Assembly: GCA_936432065.2 (NCBI GenBank)
Contig: OW386293.2
Span: 45,417,923 to 45,481,922 of the forward strand
Length of the DNA stretch: 64,000 bases
Direction: 5' to 3'
Source: Rutpela maculata
Taxonomy: Eukaryota > Arthropoda > Insecta > Coleoptera > Cerambycidae
The translations under genes were made by a program, and so were the position numbers. The stretch's first letter is position 1. Each line of letters begins with the position of its first letter. The notes under the pieces are model-generated. The model worked only from the letters and a program-made list of their open reading frames with translations, searched no databases and had not been told where the DNA came from. Below, in pieces: positions 11,402 to 23,621 of the stretch.

Positions 11402-13713
11402 CAGTGTGTCCCCCGATTGAGTTCGCTATAGGTGAAATGGGCAAAAAATTTTCGAATTTTTTTTTCATATTTGGAGGTTCACCCCTGCTTATCTAAAAAG
11501 TAATTTTGGGTGTACTTTTGTTTTTTTTTTAAATCATGTAGGCCATGACGAATTTCTTGTTAAGTAAAGTACCTTTTCTGTAAAAGATACAGGAAAATGT
11601 CATTAAGGAAAGTTATTCAGAATAAAAAGTTATAGTCCTATGCAAAATTTCAAGAACATTCGCCTACTTTGATGATTTTGATTTTTTTAATATAATTGCA
11701 TTTTACGAAAAAAAAAATTGTATGCCGGCTTACTAGTGTTAACATAGAAATTATAAAATATAATTTATTTACACTTGCAGTTGGGGAATTCCTCGCAAGT
11801 AGTCCAAAATGCTTCTGTTCGCATAATCAGCAACCACTGTTTGCATTCATGACAAGGCTGCGCAATATGATTATTTTTAATAAACGTATCCAATGTTTCT
11901 CGTCCAATTTTATCACGTCCAATTGTCGCGAGTCCAATTCACCGCGCCCAATTGACTTTTGCGGTATTTTTAAAGAAAAGGTGAACGACATCAAAATATA
12001 CACATTTTCCTGGAAGGAGCAACCTATGTTGATATTAATTTTTGAAATTTTCATCTTTTAAAACTTTCACTGCATGTTCATCAATTCATCGATGAAAAAC
12101 AAATGTGTGTATATGTTTATTTGTCAAGTTAACAATAATAGCTGTCATATGAGCATCATAATTATTAATTAAAAATTATGCTTACAGTGGAGCAAAAGAT
12201 ATTCATTGTTCAGTGCTACGGATTAGGAGATACATATTCCTATAAAGCTGTCGTAGAGAAATTTAATGAACATTGGCCAGATGTATTAGTAACAGATAGG
12301 GGTGTTAAAAAAATAGTCGACAAATTTAAAAGAACTGGTAGTGTATTAAATATAAAAAAAAAGAAGGAGTTTAATGAAGATGATGCTGGCACTTTAATTG
12401 CGATGGATTCGTTGAGTGAGTTCCCAAAATTATCTCTAAAAGTGCTATACAAAAAATATTTAAGGCCAATAAAATTTATCCATATAAACCAAAATTTGTA
12501 CACACTCTTGAAGAAAATGACGACGCTAAAAGATTGGATTTCTGTTTATGGATGGGCGAAAATATTTTATGTGATAGACATTTTCACGAAAATATAATTT
12601 TTTCTGACGAGGCAACGTTTTCCACTAATGGTACAGTAAGTTCACAGAACTGTAGGTATTGGTCCTCGGAAAATCCAAATTTTCGTATACGATGTAGACG
12701 GCAATATTCCAAGAAAGTGAATGTTTGGTGTGCTATTTCATACTTTGGAGTAATTGGTCCAAATTTCTTTGAAGGGAATGTAAATCAACATTCTTACCTG
12801 GAAATGCTAAATACATTTTTTTTTAATTATCTCGAAAATATACCCATATTGCAAAGGACGAAAATGTTTCTACAGCAGGACGGCTGCCCTGCACATTCTG
12901 CAGTTATTGTCAGAGAATGGTTAGACCGTCATTTTCCAGAAAGATGGATTGGAAGATACGGTTCGATTTGTTGGCCACCTAGAAGTCCGGATCTAACGAT
13001 AATGGATTTCTACTTATGGGGCTATTTAAAACAAAAAGTTTATGCTTTTAATTTTGACAATAATTTAGAATTATTAAAAACCAAAATTAAAGAAGCAGTT
13101 GATGGTATACCCCACCAAGAAATCCAGAACAGTTATAGAGAATTAAGAGCTAGACTAGAGCTATGTACTGAAGCTGATGGAAACAATTTTGAATAATGAC
13201 GCGACATATTTATGTTTATTTCTAGATACCTGTAGTAATTTTTTTAATTATCATTTGTTAATTGTCATTTGTATTTATTGGTTTCCTAACCCAAAATGTA
13301 ATTCTGCGTCAAAATAAAAATGAATAACTAAATAATTTTTCTCTAATCACTTGGTACATCACACGTTAGTAAACCGGCATACAATTTTTTTTTCCGTAAA
13401 ATGCAATTATATTAAAAAAATCAAAATCATCAAAGTAGGCGAATGTTCTTGAAATTTTGCATAGGACTATAACTTTTTATTCTGAATAACTTTCCTTAAT
13501 GACATTTTCCTGTATCTTTTACAGAAAAGGTACTTTACCTAACAAGAAATTCGTTTTTGCTTAACTGTCATGGCCTACATGATTGAAAAAAAAACAAAAG
13601 TACACCCAAAATTACTTTTTAGATAAGCAGAGGTGAACCTCCAAATATGAAAAAAAAAATCGAAAATTTTTTGCCCATTTCACCTATAGCGAACTCAATC
13701 GGGGGACACACTG
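11402..13713 (+). mobile_element. 2.3-kb mariner-like transposon with ~340-bp terminal inverted repeats
   Basis: Flanked by TA, the element starts CAGTGTGTCCCCCGATTGAG and ends with the inverse. The inverted repeats run from 11402 to about 11742 and from about 13361 to 13713 and are nearly identical, which suggests a fairly recent insertion. It lies inside the right arm of the 7.5-kb foldback: joining 11401 to 13714 restores the sequence matching the left arm. It encodes the almost intact transposase at 12178-13196. Confidence 0.9.
12178..13196 (+). pseudogene. Tc1/mariner-superfamily transposase, one frameshift from intact
   Basis: About 340 codons from ATG 12178 to the stop at 13194-13196. 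The N-terminal helix-turn-helix (LTVEQKIFIVQCYGLGDTYS, then a basic linker) resembles the DUF4817-type DNA-binding domain. The catalytic domain shows FSDEATF (D at about 12606), LQQDGCPAHS (D at 12879) and PPRSPDLTIMDFYLWGYLK (D at 12990). By direct count, 36 residues lie between the second and third Asp. The frame breaks once, at the A-run 12451-12456, where one A appears to be missing. A sequencing error there cannot be excluded, in which case the gene would be functional. The enzyme would bind the terminal repeats and cut and paste the element at TA sites. Confidence 0.88.
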
Positions 13714-13985
13714 TATGTGAAATACAAACAAATTGAGTTTTCGAGGTTAAAACTTTTTGTGGTAATATCTTACGCAAAGATACATCACTGGAAGGAACCA
13801 TACACAAAAAGGTTGTAAAGACACTGACACTTATCTTGCCATGGCCTTGGATGAGAGGTGCCATCTTTTAAAGGCGTACCTCCATTAAGAGCCATTTCTT
13901 GATAAGGTGATTTACGTCAAATCGACATAAAATCACAGCTATAATTTGCAGTTTTCATTTGTAAGGAGAGTATCTAGACACCCTG

Positions 13986-14842
13986 TATGTGGTTGTCTAA
14001 TTGTTGATGGTTCAAAAGTTATTTCAATGTTTGTATTTTTCTCTGAAATCGCGAACACTAAAAATTAATAATATAAATATATGAGTTGTTTGATTCTTTT
14101 TTTTGTTTTTAGTGGGTTTTAAGCGAGTGAACTATTCCAATAAAGGCATTTTTCTGAACTCCGTTATCTTCTGTCAAGTAAAAAAGGTTTTGTGAACACT
14201 TTTTTTCACAAAAAAATTTTCATTAATTTTTAAATGACACTGACAAAAAAATATACTACAGAAAATTGACCAACTATCGGAAAAAGTTATCCATGTAGTG
14301 CAGATTTTAATACGGTATAATATATAGGATTTTAACTATCGTCTAGTAAATTAATAGAATCATAAATTCGAATACTGTGAAAATTATTCTAGATTTTCAT
14401 AATTTTGACTTTGAAATTTGCAAAATTAAAGTAAATAATTGCTTAATGCAATGAAAGAACACAATCGTACCATTTCTCTATAATTTATTAATGTACTTAC
14501 CTTATATCGTAATATACTATTTGCCATTATACTACGAACAGATCGAATGGTGCATCAAGACTTCAATAAATCACTTCTCCGTTATTGGGTCAACGCCGAT
14601 GCTCAAGTTGGACGGCACATTTGAGAAATTCCCTCTCAGAATGTGCAATAAAGAATGTCGTATCATACTACAAACATCCTCCCAATCTACTTGGTATGAG
14701 AGGGCGGATGTAGCAGCTTTATTAACGATATGGGATCTTGAATCAATCTTGACTCCTGACAATTTACGGGCCTATATCGATAACAGTAGCCAAATCATGA
14801 CCATTGGCCGCTTATATTTGTAGACTGAGCTGATATTGGGGA
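13986..14842. other. Non-coding stretch with one unexplained ORF
   Basis: An open frame at 14491-14823 (plus strand, 110 codons) has no domain I recognise and no convincing start context. The opposite strand is also open for part of it, so I do not call it a gene. Confidence 0.4.
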
Positions 14843-16325
14843 TACCACGTTATAAGATTCCAAAGGTTTTGCATGGGTAGTCATTTGCTACAAGAATAAT
14901 AAACCACACATCTGTCAGTGTGTCGATAGTATGGGGATAATGGACATAAGTCAAACAACAATTTATTTATTTTTAACACAACTATCTCGTCCCGTCTTCT
15001 AACGACTTGTATATCAGCCTACACGTAGAAGTTATGCAATTAGGGCGAGGATTACATAGAGGATATATCCTTCGGAGAGGATGTAAAGCAGTCGGTTCCT
15101 TGTCTATTAAATGTTAGTCAAGTCTCTCCGACATAGAAAAGGTGCGGAAAAATGTTCAGGTTGGGGTAGTTCATATTCTGGCATAGGTTTTGATGGCGGA
15201 AATAAGCCGACTTTAAATTAATAAATAAAAAATATACATTTTTAACGGTTTATTTAGTAATAACTATACATTTCAATGTATTGGTGTGAATATAGATAAT
15301 ATTGACACCTATAATGACACAAAGAACGAAATTGATAAAATTTCTGGCCAACGTAAATATTCTTTTTTTTTTGCTGATACTCATCTGTGAATGGTATATC
15401 ACTTTTTTCTTCACTTTCCATCCTTGCTTTAGAATCGTCCGAATTTATATTGCGAAAAATTTCGCACAAAGTATTAGAATGCATGTATTTTGTTCTTGGA
15501 ATTATCTGCGCTATACCATTTTTGACTCAATTTTGCGCAGTAGTGAAAAGTATTTTCTTCAAATTATCTATTGCTTCCTCGGTAGCATTATCCAACTGGA
15601 AGATAGTGAAGATAGTGCCGCTCAAAAATGTCATTGTGTGTGATAGTTCCTTAACAACCTAAAAAAAATAAAATATGAATTAACTGCCAAGGCCTGACTA
15701 CTTACTGCTTTCTTTATAATAGTTTACTTAATTGGTTAACAAATATTCACAAGCAATTTCATAGAGGATTTTTGAGGGAGGAGGAGAGGATATTTTTCAA
15801 AATCCTATCCAAAATCAACGAATGTTGTCATTCCAGAAGGGGGACGCTTGAATAAGTAGTACATGTTTTAAAAATTTATAGAATATCTGAAAATTCAAAC
15901 CATTTACTCTTCTCAACAACTTCCATTTAAAATAAAATTCTGGAAGATTTATTAATTAGTGAAAACGAAAAACGTGTTTTGCTCATCGATGTCGTGCAAA
16001 TACTGATCAATTTTGTAGTGGACTCTTATTATGAGATTAAAGGCAACTTTTGAGCAAGTTTTGGCGGGTGTTAGGAAATTGACCTCGGAAACCATCTACC
16101 AGTGTGGATAATGATTACTCTGACTTCTGCAATTGTAATCAAACTGAATTTGGATTATCCGAAATAAATAACGCTGTATTTCGTTTCTTTTTTGCAAAAT
16201 TAATATATCGTTACAGCTATAGTTGACCGAATCAGCGCAGCATACTAGTGGTTTATTATTCTTGCTGCAAATGACTACCCATCTAAGGTACCAATCCTTA
16301 CCTTATATTGTGTGATCACCCTGTA
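14843..16325. mobile_element. 1.5-kb TIR element just upstream of the host gene
   Basis: Left ATGGGTAGTCATTTGCTACA followed by AGAATAATAAACCAC is inverted at 16247-16285. Outward, the right end reads ...TGTGATCACCCTG-TA, a mariner-type terminus; the left terminus is more worn. The inner sequence has small open frames on both strands (for example minus 15254-15484) without recognisable domains. The right end lies only about 250 bp from the start codon of the large exon. Confidence 0.6.
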
Positions 16326-16578
16326 CACCAACTTAATTACCTATGCCAAAAACCAGCGTTATTCGAACTATTTCTGCTATTTTTGAAACCCAATCGTGTT
16401 ACAGGTATTTAAATTAAATCAAAACATGCCGCCGAGCAACGAATCTATTTTAACATATCGTCTGTTATGAAAAATTGTTAAAGTGCGTGTCTTAAAACAT
16501 ATCATGAAAAAATATTTACGAATTGTTGTTAAAAACAGGAAAAAACTAAAATGTAGTGCGAGTTCATGATCGGTAAAG
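16326..16578 (+). promoter_or_regulatory. Presumed 5' UTR/proximal flank of the large exon
   Basis: The start at 16579 is preceded by an in-frame TGA at 16567, so the ORF cannot extend upstream in this frame without splicing. The context AAAGATGA has a purine at -3. TGTTACAGG near 16399 could be a splice acceptor for an upstream non-coding exon. No convincing TATA box or initiator is evident. Confidence 0.4.
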
Positions 16579-19500
16579 ATGAGTGAGAACGCGAGGCGCA
16601 GCATGGACAGTGACCCCGACATGATGGCACCCGCGATATCACAGCAGACCTACGATGCCAACGTAGACTATGTGATCAACGAATACATGGAGCGGCTTGG
16701 AACGCGACTCAATATACTCGAGACCGAGTTGAAGTACGCTTGGAGGGCCCTGGATCTACTCTCCCAGGAATACATCAAAATGTGGGAACGCCTCGAGAAG
16801 CTGGAGGGATTATTGTACGAACAACAAAGTGTCATCTCCCAATTGCTCGATTTCTACACGTCTGGCGGGGCTTCGAGCGGACGCAACATGGGACCAGCTA
16901 CTGCCGCCATGTTGGAAGGGCGGCTGGGTGAGCTAGAAGTCATCAGGGAAATTCTCGGGAACGGTACTGTCGAGGACGGCTTGGAGGAAGGTTTAGACGT
17001 TACCATGCCGCATGATCAATCCGCAGAGATACAAGAGCTAGAACTGGATGCGACTATGGATGAAATGCATGTACCTGACGAGGCTTTCTACAGAAGCCTA
17101 AATCAAGCTTATAGGGAGGATCTTGTTGGCTGTGACACGGCTTGTCAAGGCAGCCAGTTGGGTATGATATGGGAAGAGCGAGAAGAAGTAGAAGAAAACG
17201 GTGAAAAGAAAAACGAAATGAAAGATGTAGATAAAGCGATGCGACTAGACGATTCTCAGGAAATTTACAGTGCGCTGGACTATAAAGACTATCGCGGTGA
17301 CTCTCCTTGTATTAGTGAACAAGATATAGCTCAATTATCCCGAATAGACTCTATAGATCACGTAGCTATTGAAAAATTAAACGAATTGGACCGGCTGAGT
17401 AATAAGCTACACCAAGACTCTGTAAATATTAAGCATCTGCAAAGGAAACTTATGGAGTCTCCTATCTCAGTGAGTGGAATCCAAGAAGAGACATTAGAGG
17501 CAAAGCAAATTAGTGAATCCGCTAATATCGACGAAAAATTACAGCAAATGTACCCAGAGGACAACTGGAGCTTTACCAGCGGTATACGAGATAAAGATGA
17601 ACTTTTGCTATTAGCCAAATCCGATTTGCCTAGTTCGTTGTCCAATGCGGCATACTCAACGAGACCAAATTCACGTTTATCTGTGACAGACACCGATAAT
17701 GAAGTAGCGGAAACATTGGCCGGTGGCATACGAACCCCTACGTCTCCCAGAAGACGACAAATAGAAGTGACTTCTTGCAACGCTCCCTTTACCACAGTGA
17801 CAGGAAGGTTGGCCTATAGTGCTGCGGTTCAACATGTGGAATGTGCAGAAGCAGCCGCTGCCGCGATTGCGGCTCAAAATCCCAAAAATCCATTTTTCTG
17901 TAGCAGTTCCGATTTAAATTCTTTAATAGCTGCTTCTTATGAGACTGTCTCCTGTTCGTCACCAAATATATTTAGCATTAGGTCCGAAAAGGCCTCTTCT
18001 CCCACTCTTTCGGTATGCAGTGTCCGCACTAGACAAGATGGATATATCGGCACAGATGCTCAAGATATTTGCCCCTCCCCGAGTCCTCCACCGCCCGCTC
18101 CCAGAGATATTTGTGAGGCGTTTCTCTTACCTAATAATACCATGGTTTCCGGTTCAGGTTCTAGTAATGTCTTCCTAGGAACGGCGGAAGCATCCTCGTC
18201 AATTAGTCAGGAACACGGACGATTAAGTCCTAAGCCCCATTCTCCCAAATCACCCAAAACTTCCCCTAAACGAAGCAAGTCTCATTCCTCGACTATTGTG
18301 GCTGCTAAATCTGACTCTGGTCTATCATCAATGAGTGGTTGGTCTAGTTTAGAAAAATCTCCAGGTTCCCCTAAAAACGGAACCACCTCGGGAACCACAA
18401 AAGCGGCCTTAAATTACTACCAAGACTCTAGGCATCACTTTAATAATCGACCTATTTCGCCTAACGCTTCTACAATGCAGCCCAATGCCTCAATGAATTC
18501 TAGGCCTTTTACTGAGTCGTCTGTCGATTCTAAGTTGAGTGATCCCTCTCAAATTTCGTCCAGTTGCTTTCTACCCGGGGGTCATCATCTCTCTGCTTTC
18601 ACTACAGTTAAATCTCCCTGCGGTCTTGAAAATTTAGACGGATATGGTAATTTCGTTCCTGCTCCAGCTCCAGCGTCTGATATAAACGTCAGTCCTCGAA
18701 AAAAGTCTGAGCAACAGATGCCCAGAGAAAATCCCACTTCTGCAGAATGCATATACAGAAACGAGCAGCCGGCAATATACTCAGTTGCCGGCAGCAACAG
18801 AGAATCTTACACCTCCGTATATACTAGCAACAGTGCAGATTACATTTCCCAAACGATAAACTACCCTGACCTAGTAGAGCCTTATGAAAACAACGAATTT
18901 CTCAATGCGCAACAAAGACATTTTTATAATTCTTTATCATCGATGCCTTCGACTGGGACACCGCCTATGGATCCGACCCATGCTAGGAGAAGGTCGCTAT
19001 CTAGATCATTCTCAACGAATAAAGCACCTGAAAGTATTGCAAATCACGAGGGATATAAAACTGCAATGTATCGCACAATGTTTCCATCCGGAAACATAAC
19101 TGACGCACTTTCTTATTACCCAACTTCTTCAAGATATGATTCTGCAGTGGCTAATTTACCTCAAGGAGACTATAACGATCCATCGACGTGGCTCAATTGC
19201 CCACCAGAAAGCCAGTTTCCTGATAGTAGTACATCAAGCTCTATGAGATCCATCGAGACATCAGACACCGGATATACCCAAAGTCCATACATGGACAGGA
19301 GGCACCAACAGCATCATCCACAACATCAAAATATACAACAACCTATTTATGAAAACCAGCAGCAAATAGATCAGCACAACAGACAGTGGAACCAAAGACA
19401 AGAAATTCCTTATCTGGAACTTGACCTGCGAAATAGAAACGTACCTGAGTATGTTGTCCAACAGCAACATATGCCAAATCAATACTACGACTCCAGCGGA

Positions 19501-21462
19501 GTTATTATGACCCAATCAGGTTACATAACGATATCTTCAGGGAACGAACAACAACAACAATGCCGCGAGGAGAAAACGAAAAAAATGAAAAGAGGCAATA
19601 CTTTAAAGTCGGCCATGACTTCTGTAAGCCACTGGTTGCCAGATTTACATTTAACCAAACGACACAGATCTTATTCTCTCCCAAGTGGCTCAAAGAAGGA
19701 AGATGTGGAAGGTAACCGAAACGCCAAAAGCAACGTTACCGCCAGAAAGAAGAAGAAAAATGCTATTGTGTCAACAGTATCAGGAATCTTACAAAAAGCC
19801 AAACGGAAAGGAGGCCATTCCCAACAGTACACACAATCTTTATCAGACCCCGAGCAATCAGAAAATGAGTGGACCTTGAACAGAACCAGATCCGTTGTGT
19901 CTGAAGATGATAGAAGTGAGGACAGTTGTAGCGTGTTCTCTGAAAATCAGTTCGACAAAGAAAACTTGTTTCCTAAAATAAGCACTGCTAAATCAAAGAA
20001 ATCCACTACTCAACAGGACCATAAATCCGACGAGGAATACCAACTACAACCTGTGTTTGAATCCATTTCACATACAAGCGATAAAACGTCTAGTAAAACT
20101 GATACAGACGCGGAAAACGGCTACGGAGAAGAGGAACATTCAGGTAAAAGTACAGGGAGTGGATCCAGCAATATATTTCCCACAATAGGAGAAGTTAAAC
20201 GTAGCTCAGGGTCATCAGAAAAAAGCGACGACACAATTATTACCGACAATAAAATGGTTGTGGTTGTAGGTGGAGCCTCTATGGAATTCGCAGTATCGAG
20301 AGCCTTAGGAAAATACAGGCAAAGACAAACTAACTCTATGTCCGACGATCAATTCTTTAATGACGAGCATGGTGTGGTTATAGAAGAAATTATCGAGGAC
20401 GCTGATAATTTGATTGACGAAACTAGTTCGCAAATATCAGGAAAGATTCTACCGGAACAAAAGTCGTCAGACAGTCAAAATAGCTCTGAGAGTAATAAAC
20501 CAGCTTTGAACGACGATTCAGCTATATCAGAAGGTAGCCCTTCTACAGTAAGCCTACGGTCTCACGTGAACCGTTTCTTGCCCAAACACCAACAAAGCCT
20601 AGAAATTCCTGGGCAACGAGATGATGACGACAGCAGAAGTACTCACTCGTGGAGAAGTACCTCTAGAGTTTCCTCGAGAAGGCAGAGTACGGAAGATAGC
20701 ATAGATAGCGAGGACGAGTGGTACTGTTATGAGCTCCGAAAACTCGAAGAAATGGAGAGACAGACTCAGTTGGAGCAAGATATGGGAACCACACTCCATG
20801 AGGAACCGGAACCAATTGAAGAAGAACAATATGAACCAGCTGAGGAGGTTAAAGAGAGAATGTCCTTCGTACTTCGAGAATTACGGATGAAAGCTAAAGT
20901 TGTAGAAGGAGTTTTGGATGAAAAAGACAATAACTTACATGTCATACAATCTGCTAAGCGTAGAGAGAGCAACAGAGGTTCCTTCCAACTGGACAATGCC
21001 GCAGCTTTATTCGCTAAAATAAAACACTATCACCACGATGAAGACTATGTCGAGGACCAAATACCCGTGCAACAAGAGCTTGAAGTTGACATTCCCACGG
21101 TAGAGGAGGAGCACTCATCTGGAGAAACATCAGGTCCCGACAGCCCCCGTCACAGTACCGACGAGTACGACGAGACTGAAATGGTCCTAAACGACGAGTT
21201 TGCTCGTTGCCACTTAAGCAATGAAATGGACTTGCAAGAACCAATTGAAAATGGGACAGAGGCAGTTGAAATGCCAACGACGGTAGCTATTCCCAAAATT
21301 CAGGTAGATCCGTCTGGCACGCCCAACAAGGAAGAACCACCTAAGGAAGGCGGACAACTAGGTAGCAAATGGAAGCTGCTGAAAACGCTGAAAGAGAGGA
21401 AAGCCGAAGAGAAAAACCACCAAGGAAAAGCACCTGTAGAGCCTCCTGTTGAAAAAGACAAA
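16579..21462 (+). CDS. unc-13: Long N-terminal exon of Unc-13 (Unc13A-like presynaptic priming factor)
   Basis: The exon has 1628 codons and ends at AAA|GTGAGT, a strong phase-0 donor. Unread splicing would add 17 codons to TAA at 21514. Residues 28-93 form a Leu-rich helical block (NEYMERLGTRLNILETELKY ... LEKLEGLLYEQQS), a likely coiled coil. Most of the rest is low-complexity, rich in Ser, acidic residues and Gln. It includes a PPPPAP tract near 500 and Lys/Ser-Pro repeats near 550-570. Gln/His-rich sequence lies near 907-945, and basic clusters near 998 and 1054. Near the end, GSKWKLLKTLKERK (Trp1598) looks like a basic amphipathic calmodulin-binding helix. Fly Unc13A has a long unstructured N-terminus with such a Trp motif at a similar position, before the conserved C1-C2-MUN region. 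The identification is from memory of the family; GUK-holder/NHS was the alternative considered. Unc-13 acts at presynaptic active zones to prime vesicles. Confidence 0.65.
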
Positions 21463-21516
21463 GTGAGTATGTTGGGGATGATGCAGAAGTTTTATGAAAT
21501 ACATGTCAAAACTTAA

Positions 21517-23621
21517 TAACGTAGATTGTATTGTTAGTAGTTTTGCACCAAATGTTACAAAATAAGAGCAAATAATAATGTAAGCTTTGCCTTTGATGAA
21601 CATAGTTTAGGAGGATTATTAGTAAATAATTAAGCTTTCAATACTTCCTAAAAGCAACCGATAATAAAAAGAAGTCAATTTCTTATGCAGGCATTAGCGT
21701 AGCTAATCAATCTTCCATTTTTGTCACCATATATCATCTTCATATCATGTATATTCAAGTAAGTTAACATAGATATAGAGAATGTAACATAATATTTATT
21801 TAAGCCTCGCCATATACCACAGAGTAGGATTCTGACTAGTACTAAACAAGTTCCGAAATTTTGGGTACATGCAACTCTTTATCACTGGTTATAAGTCGAA
21901 GATCGAGGTATGTTGATACTTTGAGGGAAAAAAATGACTTCGCGTGTATGTTGTAGGCGGAGATTTAAACCGAAAGATATTTCTTACTCAAATGTTACGG
22001 TAGGGCTTTGACAATATTTTCAAATTGCAAGTAATTTTTTGAGCCTGATATTTCCAGATGAAGTATTTGATGAGTAAGTTGATAGAACCACCATTTACTG
22101 TTTAGTTTGTGCTTTATATGAAATAGAATATGTATTCTATTTCTAGAGAATGTTTGCTAATCTGCAAAATGTTCCTTTTTGTGACTAACTACTTTAACTG
22201 TAATAATTAAATTAGATGGAAAAGGAAATTGAATTTAAAAAAACACCCTGATAACTCTTTATTAAAATTATTTCCATGAAAAAAGTTAGTGAGGTTTTTG
22301 TTTTTGGGGGGGATATCTTTTGACAAAAAACCCTGAGCTGCTTTTGCTGTCTCCTCCTCTAAAGAATCATATTTTTCGAATATTTTAAATGGAAACCCGT
22401 TTCGAGTAATACATTATTGTACAGATTTCTTAACCCTGAAAACATCTGTGAATTGTTTTTGCATATTGGTGAATTCGTATTCAAGATATTTAAATGTCAT
22501 TTTCTAATTGCCTAGGAGTGGTTAGTAACCCATTCAGTAATACAATCGTTGCTTACCATATTTATGAACTGCCTACAATATCTGTGGTGTTAGACAATGA
22601 CATTCCCGCAGAGTTCATGCTTTCAGCTCTTCTATATTATCAGGTTTAGTAGCAATTTAAGCTGATCCCATAGAAATAAAACCAACTTCTTCTACCGATT
22701 CACCCATCAAACAATCTCTGTTCCAAATAGTGCCTCACTAGTACTGAATAACCGGCATGAAGCTCATCTTCTAAAGAACTGTTATCTTCCCTCAAACTTC
22801 TCTTGGGTAATCATGGGATCTATCTGATTTTTTAATAAACTGGAGCACATTTCCTCAAATTTAAAGTACCTGGAAGGAAGAAAGGACTAATGACATGATT
22901 TTCTGGGAGATCGGCACAGACATTCACATTTTGCAGTCTTTGCATAACGCATAACGTAACTTACAGGACCTCATCTTCTATATATCTTCTAAAAGATTGC
23001 CATATTCCTCTAAAACGTGGGTAAAATGATTTTTTCCAAGGGTTCTTCACCTTGTCTATTTTTAAAGAATGTTTTAGGTTTGGTTATAGTCGGGGAACCC
23101 TCCCTAGCTGTACGTGCACCCCCGCCCGATCCTTGGGGACAATGTTTTTCAGAAAGATTAAAGCATAAGGAACAATTTAAGACATATCCTAAAAAAAACT
23201 GGCTGTACTTCCACAATGGCGGCCATATGTTAAAAGAAACTGTTGCCAATGTTGCTTTTGTCATTTAACACAAAAACTAAAAAAGATGGACAAAAACTTC
23301 TTTCACAAAAAACAATGTGCATAAAATTTTCGGACACCTAGGGTGGGCTCCCGTAGTGTTGTTATTAGAATATGTAGCATAACACTGGAAACGTTTCTGT
23401 TAAATAGTTCCTGTGGAGATACATTTCATAATTAAATTTATTCTGTTTCAAGAGGTCTAGTTGGTAAAACCAGTAAAGCAGTAACCAGGTAAAAATGTAA
23501 AATATGTTCTTCTAAATTACAAATTGGTGAATTTAATAAACGTATAGTAAATTCAGATATCTTGTCAAAGCACCTTCGATCATTTTGAAAATTTGCAAAA
23601 TATTTTCTCTCCGACAAAGTA
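21517..23621. other. Intronic non-coding stretch
   Basis: No domains or clear terminal repeats. The stretch 23010-23264 is open on both strands and less AT-rich (CCCCCGCCCGATCC and similar). It may be an old repeat fragment, but I cannot identify it. Confidence 0.4.

Larger units (their letters stand above)
6480..13985. mobile_element. 7.5-kb foldback (palindromic) element hosting nested insertions
   Basis: The two ends are inverted copies. The left begins TA-CAGAGTATCCAGA. The right ends ...TCTAGACACCCTG-TA. Inside, left 6480-7493 plus 9069-9177 matches the reverse complement of 10934-11401 plus 13714-13985. Examples are TATCTTTGCGTAAGATACTA (left) against its near-perfect inverse near 13770, and GGAATTGATAATTCGA near 9090 against its inverse near 11005. 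Each arm has been split by a later mariner-like element (7494-9068 and 11402-13713). The left arm also carries a small foldback at 6575-6955. The loop (9178-10933) holds another inverted-repeat element and a Penelope-like fragment. TA flanks and CAGGGTG-like termini suggest a Tc1/mariner-mobilised non-autonomous element. Confidence 0.75.

Noticed and set aside
14491..14823. 110-codon plus-strand ORF
   Set aside because: No domain recognised, the opposite strand is also open over 14571-14762, and there is no splice or start context. Chance openness is the simplest view.
17358..17795. 145-codon minus-strand ORF inside the large exon
   Set aside because: It is antisense to clear coding sequence with Ser-rich codons that create few antisense stops; a shadow frame.
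16579..21462. Assignment of the large exon to GUK-holder/Nance-Horan
   Set aside because: The N-terminal helical block does not show the NHS-type WAVE-homology pattern I remember. The C-terminal Trp-basic motif plus Gly/Ser microexon fit Unc-13 better. Not excluded without a search.
23010..23268. Overlapping ORFs on both strands around 23.1 kb
   Set aside because: Both strands are open over the same ~250 bp with no recognisable motif, so no gene call is possible.
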